DNA of 64,000 nt, taken from NCBI GenBank assembly GCA_030789695.1, contig CM061136.1:136722448-136786447 (forward strand), read 5' to 3'. This DNA comes from Scilla litardierei. Lineage: Eukaryota; Streptophyta; Magnoliopsida; Asparagales; Asparagaceae. Made by a program: the position numbers and the translations under genes. Positions 23,199 through 34,387 of this stretch are shown one piece after another; positions within the stretch are counted from its first letter, which is position 1; each line of letters starts with the position of its first letter. The notes under the pieces are model-generated. The model saw nothing but the letters and a program-made list of their open reading frames with translations, was not told the DNA's origin and ran no database searches.

Positions 23199-23716
23199 TA
23201 TTTGATGTGGAAGAACCACGAGCACGTGCAACCGGATTTTGAAATCGAAGTGAATATTGTAATATGGAGGAATTACAATTACACAAAGGGATGTTTTAGA
23301 TATTTTGGACTTTAGGGTATTATTATATAAGAGATACTTTAAATTTAAAGTGTGAGTGTAAGTTTCCCTTTTTAGAGATATATTTTATTCTGAAAATTTT
23401 AAATCCTTATTTATAAAATGCAAGATCCATTCCCTTCAGAATTATAATTAGAATATGAATAGTTTTTCGGGTCAAGTTCTATCTACCTATTAAAGGCCTT
23501 TATGACTGTCATTGTAAGAGAGATTATTGAAGAGCGAACTGAAATTTGAGTTTGTAAACTCTAGCTATTTTACGAAAACCTGCCGATTGAATTTCTTCGT
23601 ATGCGAGGTGAAAGAGTTGGTGAGCGATTCACCTGGATAAGGGCCTGAATTTCTATCAATTTATCAAAGCCATAGTTTTGTTTTCCAAATCTGTTATATT
23701 TTCTTACACCGCAAAA
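23199..23716 (+). mobile_element. Degraded LTR related to the 16829 family
   Basis: The sequence starts TGATGTGG after a stretch that reads like a polyprotein end and purine tract. It ends near cttaca at 23716. Blocks such as gggtcaagtt, ctattaaaggcc, gtaaactct, gaggtgaaagagttggtgagcgat and atcaatttatcaaa line up, with many differences, with the LTRs at 16829 and 20623. No partner LTR or TSD was found, so the limits are approximate. Confidence 0.45.
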
Positions 23717-23788
23717 CCTTAGCACTTCGGTGTCCCTTCATTTCCATCTACATAAGGCGTCATTGTTTTTGTGGCCTTTAATTGTTTC

Positions 23789-23870
23789 TTATTGCCATAC
23801 TGTCACTAATTGCCAATTTTTGCCATACTGTCACTAATTGCCAATTTTTGCCATACTGTCACTAGTTATG
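23789..23870 (+). repeat. 28-bp tandem repeat in ISA3 intron
   Basis: The unit gccatactgtcactaattgc + caattttt is repeated almost perfectly about 2.6 times, some 330 bp before the first visible ISA3 exon. The rest of 23717-24196 is AT-rich intron sequence with nothing else recognised. Confidence 0.85.
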
Positions 23871-24196
23871 TACAATATTGGGGTTTGGAACGTATATTGT
23901 TATATATAGTATTTGCTCATCATTTGCATCCATAACAGAACTTGTATCATAAGTTGGCACATTGGATGTCCGACTTTATCTCTTCATGGCTTGTTACCTG
24001 TTTCTTTGTAAAATTAATCTGTTGTCATTTGCCAATCAAACATTAGTCATCACAACCCAGGCATTCTTTGTATTTTTACAGCCAAAAAAATTTATCCTCG
24101 ATCATTTGTTCATTTCATGTGGGTGGGTTCATTGATATTAAGTGATGACAAATCGCAGTACCAACTAAGTCATATATAGTACTTTTTGACCTGCAG

Positions 24197-24288
24197 GAGC
24201 TTGGAGTCAACTGTATAGAGTTAATGCCTAGTCAAGAGTTCAATGAGTTGGAGTACTTCAACTCTAATAGTGCTCTGGGTGAGAGCAA
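24197..24288 (+). CDS. ISA3: ISA3 exon with conserved region [11 protein letters not shown]
   Basis: First exon visible, after acceptor CTGCAG and before donor GTACGT. It encodes [20 protein letters not shown] and ends two bases into a Lys codon completed at 34589. It is isolated by nested transposons upstream and a 10.3-kb intron downstream. Confidence 0.9.
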
Positions 24289-27200
24289 GTACGTGGACTT
24301 CTTTTTGTTGAAATTTTGTGGGAAATTATGGTTAAATCATGCTCTTGCTCTTTAATTCTGGAATTTTCCCATGTAAGTATGTATTTATATAGACTATTGC
24401 GGTGATTTTATATGTTAAAATATTAGTGCACGAAACCTCTATGATTATGCTTTGGTTTGTAGATTCTGATAGGCATGTCAAATCATGTGCTATTTAATTT
24501 TTTATGGAACGAAGCCATTCATCATTTGTTTCTGCACTAGGTTTTCTTGGTTACTTCCTGCTTTTCTTGCCACCCGGCATCACTTCTCTCAAGTTCAACA
24601 AATGACCAAGCTGCGCAAAATTTTATTTCGTGCAACCTTACAATTTTCTTATTTTTTAGTAATTAATGTTGAATGCTTTAAACAGTACAAAACCCTGATG
24701 TTAGATTTGATATTTTGTTATGTAACACATGTTTGCTAAAATCTTGTTTCACACGCTATCAATTTTTCCAAACATACTTACCAAATCATGTGCTATTTGT
24801 ACACTCACCGTTATCATAATTTGGTGACATGTGCTATTACTTCTTTTTTACCATTATATATGGATCATCTTGAGTAATTTTTTGCCATTTTCTTTAGCTT
24901 TCCGAGAGTGTCAGTGCCATATCAAGGAAATCCCAAGAAGAAATAAATCACAAAAAAGATTTATTTGGGGAAACGTTTCACTAACTTCTTTGATCTCTCA
25001 CACAACTAAATTTTCCTGAAAACGCATAAAAAGGTATCAAGGGAAGAACTCCCAAATTACTGCAAGAAGCTCACAAATTTTTAGAAAATTCATAGTCACA
25101 TTTGAAACAATTCCCATTTGTACTACTTTCTTAAAGACCAAAGACTCCTACTACCAAATAAATTAGTTCTCATGATCCTGAAGGAGCATGGAATTCTAAT
25201 CAGCAACAAACTTTTTCAAAGAAAACATTAAAATAGAACACCCAATTTGGAATTGGGACCCAAACTAGGTTGAGTTAAATCCAATATATCTCCATTGCAC
25301 TCGAAGTCAATCTTATCCATGGACAACTAATGTCTCCAACTTGAATCATCCTTGCCGGGGCTTTCGAAAAATATATTATCAACTCCATTATGGGCAAATC
25401 TCCTTCAAATCTTGATGGCTATGAAATCTCCATATGTAACATGTCATAACTCCTGAAGTTTGTTGATCCACAACAAACATTTGATCTTGGAGAACATATT
25501 AGCTATTTATTACTCTTATACCTTTAATAATGGTATGATTATCATTTCAAACACTTACTAATTCACCTGGAACAGAATCGTTTCAACCATTTGATTCCAT
25601 TGCACCACGAAATACAAAATCTCTTTAAATTCGGTGCATGAGGTACACACATCAATATGTTTTGAACTTACTATATGAATTTGATGGGCTCCTCATGTAC
25701 AAGCGGCGCACCAATGGAGGAGGCCGGCCCATGCCAAAGACCGAAAGGGGCGTTTTTGCAATTCTCTACCTTCTATTTCTATTTATTATTATTAATAATG
25801 GCAAAATTGTAAGTAGTTTAAAGGGGGGTTTATATTTAAGCAAGGGTAAGCCGCCGGCCTTGGGGCATGCGAACTTTGATGATTTTGTGAGAGAAGATAT
25901 AGTTCTTCGAGTTCTTCGGAAAGGTGCGGACGTCCCTTAGCAATCGGCGTCTTGGAAGGGCGGTTGCCTCTATATTGTAACCACATTATCTTATTTTATT
26001 TCAGGTTTTTTATTCAGTAAACTTTTAGATTATGCCAATCCTATCAATTTGGTATCTTCAATCCACATCGACGACTACGAGATCCAAAAATCGTGGAGGA
26101 GAAATTGACGGGAGAGATTGAGGGCATTAATAAGGGCGATGTCACGAGCATGAAAGAAACCCTAACGGATCATGGAGGATAGTTGAAGCAACACGGCGAA
26201 GCCCTAGCACAGATCATCTTCTAACTTGGAGAGATTTCGTCGCAATTGAAAGGAGGCCATGTGAACCCCAAAACAGCGACAAAGGTGCCACCTTTGGACA
26301 AGCGGACGCATTTAGTGATGGAAACGGAGGACGAAAGGCTCACGGATTTTGATAGCAGCGATCCGGAAGCGGAAGAGGTGAGACGGGAGGCCGGTGAGTC
26401 TAGCCCCCTCCCCCAGAAGCAGCAGCAGACACGAGGGTCAGGGACCCTCCCCCATAAGCCCGCGGCCCACCTGGGAACTCGGCAGCCAGTCAGCGCACCC
26501 CCCATGGCCGCCCGGGGCGAAGAACCACCCCACAGCCCCAGCGGGTCCCGCCGACCAACGGCAGGGCCGCTGGGGCCCCAACAGAGGCCGACAGCCCCTG
26601 CCGGCTTCAGAGGACCCCCCCGCGGGGGTTTCGATGCAGATCGTGGAGGCGATGAGGATTTTAGGGGCTTTCAGCTCTATTCGGAGGATTCGGCACATGC
26701 TTACAATGAGGATTATGACCCGGGAGTGTTTCAGGAGTATGATGATGGTGGAGGAGGGTTTCTGGACCCTCCCGACCCTCGGTACAGCGATGACAAAAGG
26801 CGACCACCACCTTGCACTCAGGAGAGATGCCCTGAAGAGATTGGGGAGGGTTACAGAGACTACCAGGAGGAACATGAGGGAAGGTACGTAGGCGGCGGCA
26901 TGGGAGGACACGTGGGCCGAGGAGGAGGTCCACGAGGGGGTCACGGTTTCCAGGATGGAGGCCAACGAGGGGGCTACGAGCGGCAACGGGAGAGGTGGCA
27001 GTACTACTAGCAGACCAGACATGACGGTGGACAAGGAGACCAATGGACATTCAATATGGATAGGTTGCGGAAGCTAAAGATGCATGTCTTTGAGGGAGAT
27101 GATCCAATGTCGTGGATCTACGAGGCAGAGATTTTTAGGGTCTCCGGCATGACAGAGGTGCAGAAGCTGGAGGCGGCGGCAATTTGTCTGGATGGAAAAG

Positions 27201-30200
27201 CCCTTGCTTGCTTCCAGTGGCAGGTGCGTCTTTTTCGCTCGTGGGAGGAGATCAGGGACTAAATGGTGGAGAGGTTCAAAGACCCCCATTTGGAGAATGT
27301 GAGGGAGCTGCTGCTGTCACTCCGACAGGATGGCACCGTTAGGGATTATCTGGAGAGATTTGAGGCCCTATTAGGACAGGTGCACGGGTGTCTGACGAGA
27401 CGATGGAGAGCACCTTCATGAAGGGGCTGAATGCCACTATTCGAGCGGTGGTCCGCATGCAGAAGCCCCAGAGCCTGATGGAGGACATGAAGTATGCTCA
27501 AATGACGGAAGATTGTCAATTTGAGGAGAGAAAGGCGAGGGGTGGTTGGAGCGGGCTAGCTTTTCGTAGCCAGACATCGACAGGAGGGCAGCAGAAGGCC
27601 ACTACTGGAGCGGATCCTGTCACCAAAGAGAAGAGTAGGAAGAAGAATAGTGCACCACATGCTGGGGGACAGTACAGAAGGATGACTGACGCGAAGATGA
27701 GAGAGAAGCGCCAGAAGGGTCTATGTTTCAGGTGCGACGAACGGTTCACGCCAGGCCACAGATGCGCGTGGCGCAAACTTTAGGTGCTGCTGCTTGAGGA
27801 TGAGGACGACGAGACTGATGTGGAGGATGAGACCGCTGATGGAGAGGAATCTGAGCATAATTAGCTAGATGTGGCGGATGTTTCCCTTAACTCCATGATA
27901 GGGTTCACACCGAACCATACCATGAAGTTGAGTGGCATATCGGCAACCAGGAGGTGACATTGCTTTTTGATAGTGGGACGACCCACAATTTCATTTCTAG
28001 GAGAGTAGTTGCCCAGCAGGAGCTCCAGTTGATGGACTGTGGCAGTTTCAGCGTGATGATAGGAATAGAGAAGAAGGAGAGCAGTCGTGGAGTCTGTAGG
28101 GGACCGGTTCTGACACTATAGGGGGTGCAAGTGATAGATTTCCTACATCTAGAATTGGGGAGTACAGACGTCATCCTAGGCATGACTTGGTTACAGACGC
28201 TGAGGGAGATGACCTCGAACTGGAAGCTACACAGGATGCAGTTCCAGGCGGATGTGCGAGCAATGGTCCTACAGGGGGACCCCAGCCTATGCAAAGTACT
28301 GGTCTTGCTAAAGACCATAGTGAGGACCATCTAGGTGGAGGGGGTGGTTACTTGGTGGAGTTGTATGCATTGGCAGGAGAGGGTGTCGCTGAGGCCAGAT
28401 GGGAGGATCCCATTCCAGGAGAGGTACATCGGCTGTTGGAGCAGTTCGAGGTCTTTCAAGAGCCACGTGGCCTTCCATCGCAGAGGGATCACGAGCACAC
28501 CATAGTTTTGCGGGAGGGCATGTCCCCCATCAGTGTGAGGCCCTACCGCTATCCTCAGATACGAAGGACGAGATTGAGAGGATGGTGGTGAAGATGGTGC
28601 AGGCTGATGTTATCCAGCCTAGTGTGAGTCCTTTTTCCAGTCTGGTGCTATTGATGAAGAAGGATGAGAGTTAGCGCTTCTGCGTGGATTACATGACATT
28701 AAATAAGGAGACAATGCCAGATAAGTTCCTCATACCGGTGATTGACGAGCTCTTGGACGAGTTACATGGGACAGCCATATTCACGAAGATAGATTTCAAA
28801 TCCGGCTACCACCAGATCAGGATGCGTGGAGAGGATGTGCCCAAGACTGCTTCCAGGACGTATGAGGGCTACTATGCGTTTTTGGTCATGCCTTTTGGCT
28901 TGACTAATGCACCTGCTACCTTCCAGGCTCTAATGAATAAGGTGTTCCGTCCCTATATTCTACGATTTGTATTAGTATTTTTCGATGACATTTTAGTGTA
29001 CAGTCGTACTTTGGAGGAGCACTTGGACCACCTGCATGTCGTTTTTCAGGAGTTGCAATACCATCAGCTGTTTGCAAACAGAAAAATTGTTTATTTGGAC
29101 AGCCACATGTGGAGTACTTGGGACATGTGGTGTCCTCGGAGGGGGTAGCAACTGATAGAGCGAAGATTGCAGCGATGTTGGACTGGCCGCGCGCCACCAC
29201 TCTCAGGAGGCGAGGAGATTTCTGGGTTTGACTGGCTACTATCGGAGATTTGTGCAGGGTTACGGTACTATCGCTTGGCCACTCACAGAGCTACCCAAGA
29301 AGGACCAGTTCTTTTGGGGTGAGGAGGTGACGATTGCTTTTGAGGCCTTGAAGAAAGCCATGATTACCGTGACAGTCTTGGCATTGCCAGATTTCTCCAG
29401 ACCATGCATTGTGGAGGCGAACGCTTCAAGACACGGATTGAGGGCAGTTTTGATACAGGATCAGCGGTCCATAGTCTATTACAGCCAGGTGTTGACAGTT
29501 AGAGCCAGACTCCGGTCTGTCTACCAGAGGGAGCCGCTGGCCATTGTCCTATCCATCCAGAAGTGGAGGCCATATTTGGAGAGGAGTTCTTGGTACGCAC
29601 GGATTAAAGGAGTCTCAAATACATTCTTGAGTAGCGCATGGTAGCAGAGGAGCATCAAAAGTGGCTGTGGAAGCTCATGGGATATAGGTTTGAGATTGAG
29701 TATCGTCCGGGGTTGGAGAATAAGGATGCAAACGCACTATCACGACGGGATGAGGATTTAAAGTTGGCTGCCTTGTCAGTATCAGTGCTACAGGATTGTG
29801 AGCCGTTACAGCAGGAGGTTGAGCAGGACTAGGAGTTGGCGGACATACTGTTAGCACTTTTACATGGATCATCAGAGCATCCAGGCTACGCTATACAGGA
29901 CATGCGACTATTGTTTTGGGGCTGCTTGGTCCTACCGAGGAGTTCTACACGCATCCCCTCTATACTTCAGGAGTTTCACGGTAGTGTAGTGCGAGGACAT
30001 TTTAGGGTCCTCAATACCTACCAGATACTGGCAAAAGAGGTCTAATGGAAGGGGATGAAGAAGAATGTCTCAAGGATGGTTGCAGAGTGACGTTTGCCAG
30101 CGTTACAAGTACCAGGCAATGGCTCCAGGGGGGTTGCTTCAGCCGTTATCCTTGCCAGAGCGGGTCTGGAAGGATCTCTCCATGGATTTTGTTAATGGGC

Positions 30201-33200
30201 TGCCTAAGTCAGGAGGATACACAATCATATTTTTCGTGGTAGACCGCATCAGCAAGTATGTCCATTTTATCCCACTTAGGCATCCCTATATCGCGGTGTC
30301 GGTGGTAGATGTATTTCTGAGGGAGGTTGTTCACTTGCATGGACCGTCAAAGTCCATTGTCTCGGATAGAGACAGTTTTCTTGAGCAGATTCTAGCATGA
30401 GCTTTTCAGGCTGCAGGGTACAATGTTGCGACGAAGCACAGTCTACCATCCACAAACAGACGGTCAGACTGAGGTCGTCAACATGAGTATTGAGACGTAC
30501 ATGAGTGCTTTATTTCAGAAAGCCCCAAAGAGTGAGCCCGTTGGCTAGCGTGTGCGGAGTATTGGTATAATACGTCATATCACACATCAGCCCAGACGAC
30601 ACCCTTCAGGATTTTATATGTCCGCGATCCTCCACATTTATTACATTATGGACAGGAGACGGCACCAGTATCAGATGTGGAGCAGTACCTGGCCGAGAGG
30701 GATCGGATTTTGGAGGAGCTAAAGCTCCATCTGGTTAGAGCTCAGCAGATCATGAAACGAGAGTTGACCTTCATTGCAGAGACGTGCAGTTTGCGGTTGG
30801 GGACATGGTGTACTTAAGTTGAGACCTTACAGTTTGCGGTTGGGGACATGGTGTACTTAAGTTGCGGTTGGGGACATGATATACTTAAGTTACGGTTGGG
30901 GACATGATGTACTTAAGTTGCGATTGGGGACATGATGTACTTAAGTTGCGACCTTATAGTTTGCGGTTGGAGACATGGTGTACTTAAGTTGAGACCTTAC
31001 AGTTTGCGGTTGGGAATATGGTGTTCTTAAGTTGCGGTTGGGCACCTGGTGTACTTAAGTTGAGACTTTACAGTTTGCGGTTGGGGACATGGTGTACTTA
31101 AGTTACGGTTGGGGACATAGTGTACTTAAGTTGAGACCTTACATGCAGAGATCCTTGGCTCGCATGAGGAATGAAAAGCCGGCTGCTAGGTATTTTGGGT
31201 CTTATGAGGTATAGGCCAGGGTGGGACCGGTTGCTTATAGGTTGAAGTTGCCCCCAGGATCGGTTATTCATCATGTATTCCATGTGTCCCAGCTTCGCCG
31301 ACCATACACCGTCTCCTTCACTTTCACAGACGTTGACAGATGATATGGAGGTGATCATGGAGCCTGAGGAACTGAAGGAGTATGCAGAGGGAGCACGGGA
31401 GAGTGTGATGTATTGTTACAGTGGAGGGTTTGCCGGAGCATGAGAGCACATGGGAGTCACTGGACATCATGGCGCAACAATTTTCTGATTTCCACCTTGA
31501 GGACAAAGTGGCTCTTTTGGGGGTAGTGATGGGCTCCTCGTGTAATGGGGCATCAATTTCATGATTTCCACCTTGAGGACAAAGTCACTGGACATCATGG
31601 CGCACCAAAGTAGGAGGCCGGCCCATGCCAAAGACCTAAAGGGGCGTTTTCGCAATTCTCTACCTTCTATTTCTATTTATTATTATTAATAATGGCAAAC
31701 TTGTAATTAATTTAGAGGGGGGGTGTATATTTAAGCAAGGGTTAGCCGCCGGCCTTGGGGCATGCGAATTTTGATGATTTTATGACAGAATAGATAGTTC
31801 TTCGAGTTCTTCAGGAAGATGCAGATGTCCCTTATCATTCGGCGTCTTGGGAGGGAGGTTGCCTCTATATTGTAACCACGTTATCTTATTTTATTTCAGT
31901 TTTTTATTCAGTAAACTTTCAGATTTTGCCAAATCCTATCAGAATTCTTCTTTAAATCTGGTTCATGACGTACACCCGTGAATATTTTTATGGGCTAACT
32001 TTTAAAAAGTCCCATTGAACTTTGATCCGTTTTGAAATAACTCTTAAAAACTTTTTGTGCTCAAAACCTCCCTGAAATTGTGTTTTCCAAAGAAGGTCCC
32101 AACGGTGCCTAATGGTTTTAGCGATTAAAAAAAATCTAAAAAAAAAGTCTAGCTATTGTATAATTTTTTTAAAAAAAGATTTAATATTTAAAAAACTATT
32201 CAACATTGAAGGGAGATGTACTTCATGAAGAGATTGTTTTAAAAAATATTTACTTTAAAAATAATCAAACACCGTTAGTCGTTGTTAGGGGCCTTTCGGA
32301 AAAAATAAAAGTTCAAGGGGGTTATTAGCACAAATTTTTTTGTGTGTTCTTCAAAATGGCTCAAAGTTTATAGGGGTTTTGTTGGAATTTAGCCTATTGT
32401 TGTGACCCAATTAAAATATTGATCTTAATTTTTCCCATCTTGATAACATTACGAGAATCCTTATGCAGCGGTTTTATGAATTGACTCGTAAGTCAAATAA
32501 TCAAGGCTCCTGAAGTGAAAATACACTATCCTGATGAGTAATGCCTTTACTTGGGGGTATTAAAATATGTTTTGTGTCTCCAATTGCTACTCCTGCTTCT
32601 TGAACAGTTTTTTACTTCTCTAATTCTAGCAAATTCCTTCGTAATTGCTTACAAATCTTATTTTATAAAATCTTATTATATGTTTCTTCTCTTTACAAAA
32701 TTGTTATTCAATGCTTTAAAAATCTATTTTCAAATTTTTTTGATCTTTGTTCTCTTTTTTTCTTCTTGCTACTAAAGCCTTATCAAATGATTTACTCGCA
32801 TTATATGACATTGTATTGTTATTATTTATCTGATTTCATAGGAACAAAATTCCAAATTAATAGAATTCTTTTTGCTGTTACCCAAAAATGTTAGAGCCCC
32901 ACAATATTTGATTTAGAATTTAAATTTCGAAATGTGATTCATTTACGGTTTGGAATGATAAAATCAACATTGCAGGTTCATAATACCTTTTTGGACTAAA
33001 TCAAGGATTATTGTTGCCAAAATAAGGTTGCCAAATTTTATAATACCAACTACACATACATATTTGTATAGAAATACAAGACCCATTTCACAATCTCTTA
33101 AAAGATTTGTTTCTCCTTACTAATAAATGTATTTTGTTTACCAAGCATCCAATGAAGCCTACCCCTAACATACTATGTTTTGCATAGAAGTGTTCTACGT

Positions 33201-34336
33201 ATCCGTTTTCGCTCCACATACCGAGTGATCCGCGTTCTTGGTAACCTTAATCCTTTCTAAGAAGTTGTCAACAGATGCTTAAAAGAAGGCCATAAAGGAG
33301 ACAATGAATTTAATGACCTTACCCTCTTCTTCAATGCTAACACCAACACTTCATCATTGATAACGTATTCCATTAAATGAATTAAAATGCTCATGGATTG
33401 ATGCACCGGTCTTCGTTGACAATTTATGTAGCCACTTCATTCAGAACAACTGATTCATTAGATATACATTCAACACACACACACACACACACACACACTC
33501 TCTCTCTCTCTCTCTCTCACCCACCCACCCACCCACCCACCCACTCACTCACATCATATAAGAAGTTTGGAGCTTTTTCTCAAAGTTTTATTGTTAAAGC
33601 ATGTCTTAAAATGTATATGATCTAATCTGCCAAGCACATGTGAATAGTAAATCACCACCTTCAAACCAAATTCTATCCACTCAGCCGTCATTGATGAATG
33701 TTTTCTGGTTTTCTCACAATGCTTTGGGCAAATCTTATTGGCTCAAAAGATCATGATATTCACTGTCACAAGCAATTTTTGCCCAAAATTTCACCTAAAA
33801 TGTCATAGTCAAAGCCATTTTCTCCATCATGATAATAGCCCAATTGAACCATCTTTGGCTATGCTGCTAGTTTATTATTGGCAGGGAGAAATGCTAATGT
33901 CTTACTACTGACTTCTACTCCCAAAGAACAGGCCATATATTTTTTAGATGAAACATATAAAAGGGGATGTAACAAGATAACTAAAAGAGATACAAAATGG
34001 GCACTCAATCAATCCAGTGAAAGTGGGGACTCATTCAACCCATATTGGGGCTCATCAACCAAGAGAGGACTCACTCACTCACTCATGGAAGCTGTAAGCC
34101 AGTAAGAACTGTTTTATGTCTTCTCAAATGCTTCTATCTACAATAACATCTTGCTCCCTCAAATAACTTTTCATCTTGCCAAGTAGCCGTTGTAATAAAT
34201 ATTCCATTTCCTTTTAAAAAACTAATCGTTCCAGCCATTAGAAACCGGCCGTTACAACTGTTTGATTATTGCCTCCTTATTTGTCGAAACCAATAGTCAC
34301 TTCTTTACTTTGCCTTTGACCTCTTATTGAGTCTAT

Positions 34337-34387
<51 letters not shown>

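Larger units (their letters stand above)
25682..31941 (+). mobile_element. Decayed Ty3/gypsy chromovirus in ISA3 intron
   Basis: LTRs 25682-26046 and 31527-31941 begin TGATGGGCTCC and end CCTATCA. They are flanked by the TSD GAATT (25677-25681 and 31942-31946). The PBS position reads TTGGTATCTTCAATCC, so only TGGTATC is preserved. Gag, protease, RT, RNase H and integrase segments are in the same order and clearly related to the young element at 10764-16636, but carry many stops, frameshifts and repeats. It is inserted in the sense orientation of ISA3. Confidence 0.95.

Noticed and set aside
30786..31140. CRISPR-like regular repeats
   Set aside because: Units are contiguous tandem repeats derived from integrase codons, with no unique spacers, in a plant genome.
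32551..32775. Hydrophobic Leu/Phe-rich 74-codon ORF
   Set aside because: T-rich intron DNA gives such ORFs by chance. No conserved motif seen.
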